From the NCBI RefSeq assembly GCF_030518195.1, contig NZ_JAULSC010000018.1, positions 24,985 through 88,984 on the forward strand: a stretch of 64,000 bases of DNA, read 5' to 3'. A program made the translations under genes and the position numbers. Shown one piece after another: positions 42,282-51,155 of this stretch; position 1 is the stretch's first letter, and every line of letters begins with the position of its first letter. This DNA comes from Nocardioides cremeus (GTDB lineage: Bacteria > Actinomycetota > Actinomycetes > Propionibacteriales > Nocardioidaceae). A model generated the notes under the pieces. That model searched no databases. It was not told where the DNA came from and saw only the letters and a program-made list of their open reading frames with translations.

Positions 42282-44245
42282 CCGCCGCCCCCGCCACCGA
42301 GCCCGCCACGGCGGTGCCGTCGGCCAAGGCCCCGACCCAGTTCCCCTTCGCCAGCCTGACCGCCGACGCGGGCGCCGCTGCCGACCCGGTGCTCGTCGAG
42401 ATCGTGCAGGGCAGCCTGGCCTCGGTGGAGATGGAGGTCGAGACCGCCATCGGGCGCACCTCGCGCTCCCCGATGATCCGCGACGCCCACGACTTCCGCG
42501 CCGGCATCCACGACCGGTTGCTGCGCAAGCTCACCGGGCGTTCCTACAGCGCGCTGGTGCACCCGATCGCTCGCGACTTCCCCCTCGAGGAGATGCGTCC
42601 CGGCGACGTGTTCTTCCACAACGACGTCTACGAGTCGGAGGGCGGCATCGGCCACCTGCCCGACCTGTGCGTCACCGTGCCGGTCTTCCACGACTCCGGG
42701 GACGGCCCCGAGGTCGTCGCCTTCGTCCAGGCCTTCGGCCACCACGACGACATCGGCGGCGCGGTGCCCGGGTCGATGCCCAGCCACGCCACCTCGGTCT
42801 TCGAGGAGGGGCTGATGGTCCCGCCGATCAAGCTGTGGGACCAGGGCGTCCCGGTGCGCTCGGCGCTGCGGATCATGACCCGCAACTCCCGGATGCCGGA
42901 GTCGCTGGCCGCCGACCTCGACGCCGAGTGCTCGGCCTGTCTGATGGGCGCGCAGCGCCTCGGTGAGCTCTTCGACCGCTACGGCCGCGACACCGTCGAG
43001 GCTTGCTTCGACGCGATCATCGACCGCACGACGCAGACCTACCGTCGCGAGATCCTCTCCAAGATCCCGGTCGGCAGCTGGGTCTGGGAGGACTACGCCG
43101 AGCACGACGGTGTCGACGAGCCGCAGCTGCACACGCAGCGCATCACGCTGACCCGGACCCCGGCCGAGGACCCCGACGGCGAGCGGATCGTCATCGACTT
43201 CGCGGGCACCTCCCCGCAGGCCAAGGGTCCGATCAACCACTGCGGCGACTACTCCGACGGCGTCTTCCTCAAGAAGTGGCTCGCCCCGATCCTGCGCAAC
43301 CTCGCCGACACCCCCGAGCGGATGGCCGAGCTCGACGTCAACGAGGGCATCATCCCCTTGATCGAGATGCGCTTCCCGCCCAAGGGCACCCTGCTCACCC
43401 CGGAGTTCCCGGCCCCGACCAACGCCCGCACGTTCGTGATCCTGCGGCTGCTGGGCGTGCTGGCCGGGGTGGTGGCCAAGGCCGTCGACGGGCGGATGCC
43501 GGCCGACCAGGAGACCATCCGTTACACCGGCGTCTACGGCGACGACCTCGAGGGCCGCCCCTACCTGATGCGTGAGGTGCTCGGCGGCGGCTCCGGGGGG
43601 CGCTACTACGCGGACGGCGAGGACACGATCCACGTGGTGCCCGACTCGCGGAACCTGCCCAGCGAGTTCACCGAGTCGCGGTTCCCGTTCCTGGTCGAGA
43701 AGCTCGGCCTGGCCATGGACTCCGGCGGCGCCGGGCAGTTCCGTGGTGGCCTGGGCTACGAGAAGCACATCCGGATGCTCAAGGACGGCCACTTCATGTC
43801 GATCGCCGACCGGTCGATCCTGGCCTGCTGGGGCGTCAAGGGCGGCCAGGCCGGCCGGCCCTTCGAGGTCGTCATCGACCCCGACGGCCCGAACGAGCGG
43901 GTCGTCGAGGCGCTCGCCGACGACGAGCCCGTCAAGGCCGGCGAGGTGATCCGGATCCGGACCACCGGCGGCGGCGGCTGGGGCGACCCGCTGGCGCGCG
44001 AGCCCGAGATGGTCGTGCGCGACGTGGTGTGGCGCAAGGTCTCGCCCGAGGCGGCCCTCGCCGACTACGGCGTCGTGCTGACCGGTTCCCTCGACGACGA
44101 CACGCTCGGCTTCGACGCGGACGCGACCGAGCAGCGGCGCGCCCAGCTGCGCGAGGCCCGGCCCGAGCAGGCCTTCTTCCACCGTGGGCCGGGCTACGCC
44201 CAGCTCAGCGGTGGCGCCGAGGTCGCGGACGTCGACTGGCTGTGA
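42278..44245 (+). CDS. hyuB: Hydantoinase/oxoprolinase subunit B (HyuB)
   Basis: 655 aa. HyuB features are SVEMEVETAIGRTSRSPMIR, MRPGDVFFHNDVYES, GHHDDIGGAVPGSMP, DFAGTSPQAKGPINH and a C-terminal GGGGWGDPLARE. It forms the hydrolytic/carboxylating partner of HyuA. In a pyrimidine cluster it could act on a cyclic imide or dihydropyrimidine. The acetone-carboxylase branch of the family uses an extra gamma subunit, which is not seen here. The next GTG overlaps its stop by 4 bases. Confidence 0.9.
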   Translation: MTAAPATEPATAVPSAKAPTQFPFASLTADAGAAADPVLVEIVQGSLASVEMEVETAIGRTSRSPMIRDAHDFRAGIHDRLLRKLTGRSYSALVHPIARDFPLEEMRPGDVFFHNDVYESEGGIGHLPDLCVTVPVFHDSGDGPEVVAFVQAFGHHDDIGGAVPGSMPSHATSVFEEGLMVPPIKLWDQGVPVRSALRIMTRNSRMPESLAADLDAECSACLMGAQRLGELFDRYGRDTVEACFDAIIDRTTQTYRREILSKIPVGSWVWEDYAEHDGVDEPQLHTQRITLTRTPAEDPDGERIVIDFAGTSPQAKGPINHCGDYSDGVFLKKWLAPILRNLADTPERMAELDVNEGIIPLIEMRFPPKGTLLTPEFPAPTNARTFVILRLLGVLAGVVAKAVDGRMPADQETIRYTGVYGDDLEGRPYLMREVLGGGSGGRYYADGEDTIHVVPDSRNLPSEFTESRFPFLVEKLGLAMDSGGAGQFRGGLGYEKHIRMLKDGHFMSIADRSILACWGVKGGQAGRPFEVVIDPDGPNERVVEALADDEPVKAGEVIRIRTTGGGGWGDPLAREPEMVVRDVVWRKVSPEAALADYGVVLTGSLDDDTLGFDADATEQRRAQLREARPEQAFFHRGPGYAQLSGGAEVADVDWL

Positions 44246-45054
44246 GCCGCACGGAGGTGGGCGTCCTGGCCGGTCGGGGCAAGACCGGCCGGGCGCTCGC
44301 CCGCGCCCTCGAGCTGCGGGGCGCGCAGGCCCGCCCCCTGGGCAGCGCCGACCTCGGCAGGCTCGAGGAGGCCCTGACCGGGTGCGCCGCGCTGCACCTG
44401 ATGGCGCCCAACCTGCACCCGTCCGAGCCCGCCCTGGTGGCCGACGCGCTGGCAGCGGCCCGGGCGGCCGGCGTGGGCCGGGTGGTCTACCACTCCGTCG
44501 CGGCGCCGTACGCACCGTCGATGCCGCACCACCTGGGCAAGGCCCGCGGCGAGGACCTGGTCCGGCGCAGCGGGCTGGACTGGACGATCCTCCAGCCGTG
44601 CGCCTACGTGCAGAACCTGCTGCCGGGCCTGGGCGAGGACGACCCCGTCGTCCGGGTGCCCTACGACCCCGACCGGCTCTTCGGGCTGGTCGACCTCGAC
44701 GACGTCGCCGAGGCGGCGGCCCGGGTGCTGCTCGACGACCGGCACGCGGGTGCGACGTACGAGCTCGGCGGGCCGAGGCTGGTCTCGGCCCGCGACGTGG
44801 CTCGGGCCGCGAGCGAGGTCCTGGGGCGGGCGGTGCCGGTGCTGCACGTGGCGCCGGACGACGCCGCAGCGGGCGCGCCGGAGCACGAGCGGGCCTGGCT
44901 GCGTGCCATGTTCGAGCACTACGACCGGCACGGGCTGCCGGCCGGCGGGCTGGTGCTGCAGGCGCTGCTGGACCGCGCCAGCACCACGCTGGAGGGGACC
45001 CTGGCCCGCGAGCTGGGGCACCCGACGCCCCCGCCGCATGCACCTGGCAAATGA
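44242..45054 (+). CDS. NmrA-like NAD(P)-binding protein
   Basis: 270 aa, GTG start overlapping hyuB. A Rossmann-fold NmrA/atypical SDR with nucleotide motif VLAGRGKTGRALARAL, then GRVVYHSVAAPYAPSMPHH, the NmrA-type SGLDWTILQPCAYVQNLLPG and GLVDLDDVAEAAARVLLDD. Atypical SDRs of this kind can be NAD(P) sensors or reductases. Its role in the pyrimidine cluster is unknown; close coupling with hyuAB suggests the same step. Confidence 0.82.
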   Translation: MSRTEVGVLAGRGKTGRALARALELRGAQARPLGSADLGRLEEALTGCAALHLMAPNLHPSEPALVADALAAARAAGVGRVVYHSVAAPYAPSMPHHLGKARGEDLVRRSGLDWTILQPCAYVQNLLPGLGEDDPVVRVPYDPDRLFGLVDLDDVAEAAARVLLDDRHAGATYELGGPRLVSARDVARAASEVLGRAVPVLHVAPDDAAAGAPEHERAWLRAMFEHYDRHGLPAGGLVLQALLDRASTTLEGTLARELGHPTPPPHAPGK

Positions 45055-45128
45055 TGACCACATCGGCCGCTTCTGTTGGGTGATCCTGCCCGTGCCAAGC
45101 CGGGACGAGCGACCCTAGGTTCGAGACC

Positions 45129-46079
45129 ATGCGGATCGTGATCGCCCTGGGCGGCAACGCCATGACCTCCTCCGACGGCAGCGCCCGTCCCGAGGACCAG
45201 GCGCGGGCGGTCGCCGAGGCGGCCGAGCCCGTGGCCGACCTCGTGCTGGCCGGCCACGACGTGCTGCTGACCCACGGCAACGGCCCCCAGGTGGGCAACC
45301 TCCTGCTCAAGAACGAGCTGGCGGCCTCGGTGGTGCCGCCGGTGCCGCTGGACTGGTGCGGCGCGCAGACCCAGGCCACCATCGGGGCCCTGATGCTCAG
45401 CGCCCTCGACGGCGCACTCGCGCGGCGGGGCAGCGATCGCCGCTCGGCTGCGCTGGTCTCGCGCACGCTGGTCGACGCCGCCGACCCCGGCTTCACCGCC
45501 CCGACCAAGCCGATCGGGCGCTACCTGCCCGAGGACGAGGCGCGGGTGCTGATCGAGCACGGCCAGCACTTCGTCGAGGTCCCCGACCGCGGCTGGCGCC
45601 GGGTGGTGGCCTCACCGGAGCCGCTCGAGTGCCTCGACGGCCCTGCTGCCGACACGCTGCTGGCGCAGGGCTACCTCGTGGTCTGCTCCGGCGGCGGGGG
45701 CATCCCCACCGTGCGTCGCAGCGACGGCACCCTGGCCGGGATCGAGGCCGTGATCGACAAGGACCTGACGGCGTCCCTGATCGCTCGGCAGACCTCGGCC
45801 GACGTGCTGGTCATCGCCACCGACGTCGACTCCGCGGTCACCGACTGGGGCACCCCCCACGCCCGGCCCATCGGCGAGGTGAGCGTGGCCGAGATGCGCG
45901 CCATCTCGCGCGACCAGGGCTTCGCCGCCGGCTCCATGGGCCCGAAGATCGAGGCCGTGACGCGCTTCGCCGAGCAGAGCGGCGGCACCGGCATCATCAC
46001 CTCGCTGGCCCGCATCGCCCAGGCGATCGACGGTCACATCGGGACCCGGGTCGTGCCGGCCGTCCCCGCCCCACGCTGA
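45129..46079 (+). CDS. Carbamate kinase
   Basis: 316 aa. Motifs are VIALGGNAM, LTHGNGPQVGNLL, TKPIGRYL, SGGGGIPTV, VIDKDLTAS and FAAGSMGPKIEA. In catabolism it transfers phosphate from carbamoyl phosphate to ADP, giving ATP, NH3 and CO2. No arginine deiminase or ornithine carbamoyltransferase genes are present, so the carbamoyl phosphate must come from another source; the AllFGH-like operon of the same cluster is the obvious candidate, as allK accompanies allFGH in E. coli. The 74-base gap before it holds GTGCCAAG (45092-45099). Confidence 0.94.
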   Translation: MRIVIALGGNAMTSSDGSARPEDQARAVAEAAEPVADLVLAGHDVLLTHGNGPQVGNLLLKNELAASVVPPVPLDWCGAQTQATIGALMLSALDGALARRGSDRRSAALVSRTLVDAADPGFTAPTKPIGRYLPEDEARVLIEHGQHFVEVPDRGWRRVVASPEPLECLDGPAADTLLAQGYLVVCSGGGGIPTVRRSDGTLAGIEAVIDKDLTASLIARQTSADVLVIATDVDSAVTDWGTPHARPIGEVSVAEMRAISRDQGFAAGSMGPKIEAVTRFAEQSGGTGIITSLARIAQAIDGHIGTRVVPAVPAPR

Positions 46080-46151
46080 TCCACGCACCCAGCTCCACCC
46101 CAGCTCCAATCCCAGTCCCACCCAGCAACAGCCCAATGGAAGGAAGCGGAC

Positions 46152-47258
46152 GTGCCCGCAGCAATCGAAGTACGCAAGGTGCCGATCCACTCCGTCGCCG
46201 ACGCGAGCGAGCTCGCGAAGCTCATCGACGACGGCGTGATGGAGGCCGACCGAGTCATCGCCATCATCGGCAAGACCGAGGGCAACGGCGGGGTGAACGA
46301 CTACACCCGGATCATCGCCGACCGGGCCTTCCGCGAGGTCATCGCAGCCAAGGGCAGCCGCTCGGCCGAGGCCGTGCGCGAGATCCCGATCGTGTGGTCG
46401 GGCGGCACCGACGGCGTGATCAGCCCGCACGCGACCATCTTCGCCACCCTGCCCGACGACCAGGTCGAGAAGACCGACGAGCCCCGGCTCTCGGTCGGCT
46501 TCGCGATGAGCGAGCAGCTCCTCCCCGAGGAGATCGGGCGCACCCCGATGATCGAGAAGGTCGCCGACGCGGTCAAGGTCGCCATGGAGCGCGCCGGCAT
46601 CACCGACCCGGCCGACGTGCACTACGTGCAGACCAAGACCCCGCTGCTGACGATCAACACCATCCGCGACGCCAAGAGCCGCGGCAAGACGGTGTGGACC
46701 GAGCACACCCACGAGTCGATGGACCTCTCCAACGGCGTCACCGCCCTCGGCATCGCGGTCGCGCTCGGCGAGATCGAGATGCCCACCGACGACGACGTCA
46801 TGCACAGCCGCGAGCTCTACTCCGCGGTGGCCTCCTGCTCCTCGGGCGTCGAGCTCGACCAGGCGCAGGTCGTCGTGGTCGGCAACGTCCGCGGCGTCGG
46901 CGGTCGCTACCGCATCGGCCACTCGGTGATGGACGACGCGCTCGACCAGGATGGCATCTGGGACGCGATCAAGAACGCCGGCCTCGAGCTGCCCGAGCGC
47001 CCGCGCACCGCCGACCTCGACGGTCGCCTGGTCAACGTGTTCCTCAAGTGCGAGGCCAGCCAGGACGGCGAGGTCCGCGGACGCCGCAACGCGATGCTCG
47101 ACGACTCCGACGTGCACTGGCACCGCCAGATCAAGGCCTGCGTCGGTGGCGTCACCGCTGCGGTCACCGGCGACCCGGCGGTCTTCGTCTCGGTCTCCGC
47201 GGCCCACCAGGGCCCCGAGGGTGGCGGCCCGGTGGCCGCGATCGTCGACATGGGCTGA
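46152..47258 (+). CDS. bar: Barbiturase (ring-opening amidohydrolase family)
   Basis: 368 aa, GTG start with GGAAGGAAG upstream. It belongs to the cyanuric acid hydrolase/barbiturase fold, made of three similar domains each with a Ser-Lys pair: [13 protein letters not shown] with SGGTDG, KTPLLT with ASCSSGVE, and [15 protein letters not shown] with [13 protein letters not shown]. Length and motifs ([50 protein letters not shown]) agree closely with what I recall of Rhodococcus erythropolis barbiturase, better than AtzD. It hydrolyses barbiturate to ureidomalonate. It is the last gene before a strong terminator. Confidence 0.92.
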   Translation: MPAAIEVRKVPIHSVADASELAKLIDDGVMEADRVIAIIGKTEGNGGVNDYTRIIADRAFREVIAAKGSRSAEAVREIPIVWSGGTDGVISPHATIFATLPDDQVEKTDEPRLSVGFAMSEQLLPEEIGRTPMIEKVADAVKVAMERAGITDPADVHYVQTKTPLLTINTIRDAKSRGKTVWTEHTHESMDLSNGVTALGIAVALGEIEMPTDDDVMHSRELYSAVASCSSGVELDQAQVVVVGNVRGVGGRYRIGHSVMDDALDQDGIWDAIKNAGLELPERPRTADLDGRLVNVFLKCEASQDGEVRGRRNAMLDDSDVHWHRQIKACVGGVTAAVTGDPAVFVSVSAAHQGPEGGGPVAAIVDMG

Positions 47259-47277
47259 TCCAGCCCGCACGCACGAC

Positions 47278-47308
47278 GAAGGGGCGCCCCCGGTGGGGGC
47301 GCCCCTTC
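47278..47308. terminator. Strong terminator after barbiturase
   Basis: Perfect 14-bp stem GAAGGGGCGCCCCC (47278-47291) / GGGGGCGCCCCTTC (47295-47308) with a GGT loop, 19 bases after the barbiturase stop. It probably serves both convergent operons. Confidence 0.85.
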
Positions 47309-47352
47309 TGTGTCGTCTGCTTCCGTGTCGTCCGCCGCTGTGTCGTCCGACT
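47308..47352. repeat. Three 15-bp imperfect tandem repeats
   Basis: Units CTGTGTCGTCTGCTT, CCGTGTCGTCCGCCG and CTGTGTCGTCCGACT (47308-47322, 47323-47337, 47338-47352) fill the gap between the terminator and the carboxyltransferase stop codon. Confidence 0.45.
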
Positions 47353-48839
47353 CAGCCGGCGTAGCGCTGGCGCCGGCGGGCCAGCACGGTGGGCGTGCTC
47401 AGCTCTGCGAGGCAGCCGAGCTCGTGGCGCAGCACGCTGCCCAGCCGCCGGCAGAACTCCTCCGGCTCCTGGGCGGCGTCGGGGCGCTCGGGGACGATCC
47501 TGTCGACGATCCCGGCGGCCTGCAGGTCGCTGGCCCGCACGCCCTGCTGACGAGCCATCTCGGGGGCCCGGTCGGGGGTGCGGTGCATGATCGCGGACGC
47601 GCCCTCCGGCGGCAGCGGGGAGAGCCAGGCGTGCTGGGCGGCGATGACCCGGTCGGCGGGCAGCAGCGCGAGTGCGCCGCCCCCGCACCCCTGTCCGAGC
47701 AGCACGGTGAGCGAGGGCGACTGGAGGGTGACGAGGTCGGCCAGGCAGCGGGCGATCTCACCGGCCAGCCCGCCCTCCTCGGCCTCCGGCGACAGCGCTG
47801 CCCCCGGGGTGTCGATCACGGTGACCAGCGGCAGCCGCAGCTCGGCCGCCAGCCGCATGCCGCGTCGGGCAGCACGCAGCGCGCCGGGACCGAGGGGAGC
47901 CAGCTCGGTCTGGGTCGAGCGGTCCTGGCCGAGCAGCACGCAGGGGGCGCCCTCGAAGCGGGCCAGGGCCAGCAGCATGCCCGGGTCGCTCTCGCCCTCG
48001 CCGGTGCCGTTGAGGGGGATCACCTCCGAGGCAGCGAGCCGCAGCAGCTGGCGCACGCCCGGGCGGTGTGCGTCACGCGAGCGCGTGATCGACTCCCAGG
48101 CGTCGATGTCGCCGTCGGGAGCCGGAGCGTCGGCGAGCGGGTCGGGCACCGGTGCGGGTGCGGGCGCGGTCAGCACGGCCAGGGCCCGCTCGACGATGGC
48201 AGGCAGCTCCTCGGGGGGCACGACGCCGTCGATGAGGCCGTGGGCGAAGAGGTTCTCCGCGGTCTGGACGCCGGGCGGGAAGCTCTCGCCGTAGAGCGCC
48301 TCGTAGACGCGCGGACCGAGGAAGCCGAGCAGCGCGCCGGGCTCGGCCACCGTGATGTGGCCCAGCGATCCCCACGAGGCCATCACGCCGCCGGTGGTGG
48401 GGTGGCGCAGGTAGACCAGGTAGGGCAGGCCGGCGTCCTTGTGCCGGGCCACCGCGGCCGAGATCCGGGCCATCTCGACGAAGGCGACGGTGCCCTCCTG
48501 CATGCGGGTGCCTCCCGAGGTCGGGGAGGCCAGCAGGGGGAGCCCCTCCGCGGTGGCCCGCTCGACCGCGGCGATGAGGCGCCGCGAGGCCGCGACCCCG
48601 ATGGAGCCGGCGAGGAAGGCGAACTCGCCCGCGACCAGGGCGACCCGGCGTCCACGGACCAGGGCCTCGCCGGTGATCAGGGCCTCGTCCTCGCCGGACC
48701 TCTCGGCCGCGGCGGCCAGCTGGGCGGCGTACTCGGGCGAGATGTCGCCGCGCTCGGGCGGGGTGTCCCAGCAGACGAACGAGCCCGCCTCGACCACCCG
48801 GTCGATGAGCTCGCGGGCGGTCGTGGCGACCCGCGTCAC
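47352..48839 (-). CDS. Fused carboxyltransferase (AccD/AccA-like) protein
   Basis: 495 aa, GTG at 48839 overlapping the CoA-transferase stop by 4 bases. The N-terminal half is a beta-type carboxyltransferase (EALITGEALVRGRRVALVAG, SPTSGGTRMQEGTVAF, YLRHPTTGGVMASWGSLGH); the C-terminal half is alpha-type (VTVIDTPGAALSPEAEEGG, LGQGCGGGALALL). It lacks the N-terminal zinc finger of classical AccD. Such enzymes move a carboxyl group between biotin and an acyl-CoA, or, in the malonate decarboxylase branch, decarboxylate malonyl thioesters. No biotin carboxylase or carrier is adjacent. Paired with a CaiB-type CoA-transferase, use on malonyl-CoA is possible but inferred. Confidence 0.85.
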   Translation of the reverse strand: MTRVATTARELIDRVVEAGSFVCWDTPPERGDISPEYAAQLAAAAERSGEDEALITGEALVRGRRVALVAGEFAFLAGSIGVAASRRLIAAVERATAEGLPLLASPTSGGTRMQEGTVAFVEMARISAAVARHKDAGLPYLVYLRHPTTGGVMASWGSLGHITVAEPGALLGFLGPRVYEALYGESFPPGVQTAENLFAHGLIDGVVPPEELPAIVERALAVLTAPAPAPVPDPLADAPAPDGDIDAWESITRSRDAHRPGVRQLLRLAASEVIPLNGTGEGESDPGMLLALARFEGAPCVLLGQDRSTQTELAPLGPGALRAARRGMRLAAELRLPLVTVIDTPGAALSPEAEEGGLAGEIARCLADLVTLQSPSLTVLLGQGCGGGALALLPADRVIAAQHAWLSPLPPEGASAIMHRTPDRAPEMARQQGVRASDLQAAGIVDRIVPERPDAAQEPEEFCRRLGSVLRHELGCLAELSTPTVLARRRQRYAG

Positions 48840-50014
48840 TGCTGCGGCTCGCGGGCCCAGGCGCGGATCGCTGCGTCGTGCTGGCCGAGGGTGGGGGGCG
48901 CCTCGTGGGTCGCCCGGCCGCCGGAGAACGCGTTGTCGTCGAAGCGGATGGGCGAGCCGGGCAGCTGCAGGGCGCCCTGGGTCGGGTGGTCGACGTCGAG
49001 CAGGAGCCCCTGGGAGCGGGTCTGCTCCCAGGCGTAGACGTCGTCGATGGAGCGCACCTTGCCCGACGGGATGCCGGCCCCGCCGAACAGGGCGAGCCAG
49101 TGCTCGGCCGGCTGCTGGGCGAGGACCTCCTCGATGACGGCGGTCAGCTCGTCGCGGTACCCCACCCGGTCGCCGTTGGTGGCGAAGCGCGGGTCGTCGA
49201 CGTCGAGCCCGGTCGCCGCGGCGAAGGAGCGCCACAGGGTCTCGGAGCCGCAGGCGACCTGGACCGGCGAGGTGGCGGTGTGGAAGAGCCCGTACGGCGC
49301 GATCGAGGGGTGGTGCGGCCCCGACATCCCGGGGACCTCCTTGGCGACCGTCCAGCGGGTGCCCTGGAAGGCGTGCACGCCGACCACGCTGGCCAGCAGC
49401 GAGGTGCGCACGACCCGGCCTCGACCGGTGCGGGAGCGCTCGTGCAGCGCGGCCAGGACGCCGTACGCGCCGTTCATGCCCGCCAGCAGGTCCGCGATCG
49501 GCACGCCCACCTTGGTGGGCTGCTCGGGGTCGCTGCCGGTGATGCTCATCAGCCCGCCCTCGCCCTGGGCGATCTGGTCGTAGCCGGCGCGGCTGGCCTC
49601 GGGGCCGTCGTGGCCGAAGCCGGTGATCGACAGCACGATCAGGCGCGGGTTGAGCTCGTGCAGCCGCTCGATGCCGAAGCCGAGCCGCTCGAGCACGCCG
49701 ACGCGGAAGTTCTCCATCAGCACGTCGCTGCGGCGCACCAGGCCGGCGAGGACCTCGCGGTCCTCCTCGGTCTTGAGGTCGAGGACGACCGACTCCTTGT
49801 TGCGGTTGGCGGCCAGGAAGTAGGTCGACTCGCGCTCGTCGCCCTCGCCGACGAACGGGGGACCCCAGCCCCGGGTGTCGTCGCCCGCCGGGCTCTCGAC
49901 CTTGATCACCCGGGCGCCCATGTCGCCCAGCATCATCGCGGCGTGCGGGCCGGCGAGGGCCCGGGTCAGGTCGAGCACGACGAGGTCGTCAAGGGGTGCT
50001 GGGTGCGGGGACAT
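48836..50014 (-). CDS. CaiB/BaiF family (class III) CoA-transferase
   Basis: 392 aa. Family III features are LVVLDLTRALAGPHAAMMLG, GARVIKVESPAGDDTRGWGP, NRNKESVVLDLK, the catalytic Asp in RAGYDQIAQGEGGLM and IPSGKVRSIDDVYAWEQ. It transfers CoA between carboxylic acids by a glutamyl/aspartyl-CoA mechanism. It is the first gene of a two-gene operon with the carboxyltransferase, divergent from an SDR gene. Malonate is a candidate acceptor because the adjacent pyrimidine pathway should yield it; other acids (e.g. succinate, formyl donors) are equally allowed by the family. Confidence 0.88.
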   Translation of the reverse strand: MSPHPAPLDDLVVLDLTRALAGPHAAMMLGDMGARVIKVESPAGDDTRGWGPPFVGEGDERESTYFLAANRNKESVVLDLKTEEDREVLAGLVRRSDVLMENFRVGVLERLGFGIERLHELNPRLIVLSITGFGHDGPEASRAGYDQIAQGEGGLMSITGSDPEQPTKVGVPIADLLAGMNGAYGVLAALHERSRTGRGRVVRTSLLASVVGVHAFQGTRWTVAKEVPGMSGPHHPSIAPYGLFHTATSPVQVACGSETLWRSFAAATGLDVDDPRFATNGDRVGYRDELTAVIEEVLAQQPAEHWLALFGGAGIPSGKVRSIDDVYAWEQTRSQGLLLDVDHPTQGALQLPGSPIRFDDNAFSGGRATHEAPPTLGQHDAAIRAWAREPQQ

Positions 50015-50142
50015 GGCCGCACGCTAGCCCCGCGCCGGGCCGGTCTCCATGGCACCACCTGCCAACGACTCCGGCCTCTCGTTGTGAGGAAGCCCGACGG
50101 GGGTGACCGGGCCGGGCCGCCCGTCTGCCTAGGCTCGTGGGC

Positions 50143-51126
50143 ATGGACGCCCCCCCGCTGCTCACCCGTGCCGTCGACACCGCGATGGACCGCTCGGTGG
50201 TGCTGGGCTACACCTCGATCGGTTCCGGCGTACGCCGGAGGTTCTGGCCGGCCGACCCCGAGCCCGGCTCGCTCGCGGGCAAGCGGGTGCTGGTCACCGG
50301 CGCCACCTCGGGCATCGGCGAGGCGATGGCGCGCTCCTTCCTCGACCTCGGCGCGACCGTGCACCTGCTGGGCCGCAACCCCGACAAGGTCTCCGACTAC
50401 GCGCGCGAGCTGCGCCTGGAGGTGCCGAACGCCGACATCGTCGAGGAGGTCTGCGACATCAGCGACCTCGACGCCGTGCGCGACTTCGCCACCGACCTGG
50501 CCGGGCGCGTCGAGGCGTTGCACGGGCTGGTGCACAACGCCGGGCTGATGCCTCCCGAGCGCACCGAGAGCGCGCAGGGCCACGAGATGTCGCTGGCCGC
50601 GCACGTGCTGGGCCCGCACCTGATGACCCACCTGCTGCGCGAGCGCCTGGTCGCCGGGCCCGGCTCGGTGGTGTGGATGAGCTCGGGCGGGATGTACGGC
50701 TCGGGGCTGGCCACCCGCGACGACGACGAGATCGAGTACCGCCGCGGCGAGTACAAGGGCGTGCAGGCCTACGCCCGCACCAAGCGGATGCAGGTCGTGC
50801 TGGCCGACGCCTGGGCCACCGAGCTCGCCGGCACCGGCGTCCTGGTCGAGAGCATGCACCCGGGCTGGGTGCGCACCCCCGGCGTGAGCGAGAGCCTGCC
50901 CACCTTCGACAAGGTCGTCAGCCGGCTGCTGCGCGAGCCCGAGGACGGTGCCGACACCGCCGTGTGGCTGGTCGCCACCCGCCCGGCCTCCGGCGGCGAG
51001 CATTTCTGGCACGACCGGGCCCAGCGGCCCACCACCTTCGGCTGGCAGCGCGAGCAGGACCCCGACCTGCGTGCGCGCCTGCTCGAGTACGTCGCGACGG
51101 TCACCGCCACGCCCCGCCTGGGCTGA
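50143..51126 (+). CDS. Short-chain dehydrogenase/reductase
   Basis: 327 aa from the ATG at 50143; a GTG 6 bases upstream is an alternative. A 45-residue N-terminal extension precedes a classical SDR domain with TGATSGIG (nucleotide binding), NAGLMPP, WMSSGGMYG (catalytic Ser) and YARTK (catalytic Tyr/Lys). The C-terminus (GGEHFWHDRAQRPTTFGWQR) resembles dehydrogenases of the DHRS-12 type. The substrate is unknown. Confidence 0.87.
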   Translation: MDAPPLLTRAVDTAMDRSVVLGYTSIGSGVRRRFWPADPEPGSLAGKRVLVTGATSGIGEAMARSFLDLGATVHLLGRNPDKVSDYARELRLEVPNADIVEEVCDISDLDAVRDFATDLAGRVEALHGLVHNAGLMPPERTESAQGHEMSLAAHVLGPHLMTHLLRERLVAGPGSVVWMSSGGMYGSGLATRDDDEIEYRRGEYKGVQAYARTKRMQVVLADAWATELAGTGVLVESMHPGWVRTPGVSESLPTFDKVVSRLLREPEDGADTAVWLVATRPASGGEHFWHDRAQRPTTFGWQREQDPDLRARLLEYVATVTATPRLG

Positions 51127-51155
51127 GCCGGGGCGGCCCGGCCGATACTGGTCGG

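Noticed and set aside
46152..47258. Cyanuric acid hydrolase (AtzD) for s-triazine degradation
   Set aside because: The sequence agrees better with barbiturase, and there is no biuret hydrolase; the pyrimidine permease and PucR context favour barbiturate.
26753..50014. The catabolic block as a genomic island integrated at tRNA-Leu
   Set aside because: No integrase, no repeat of the tRNA 3' end was seen at the other side, and codon/base composition looks like that of the neighbours. The tRNA-Leu beside fhaA is a conserved housekeeping position.
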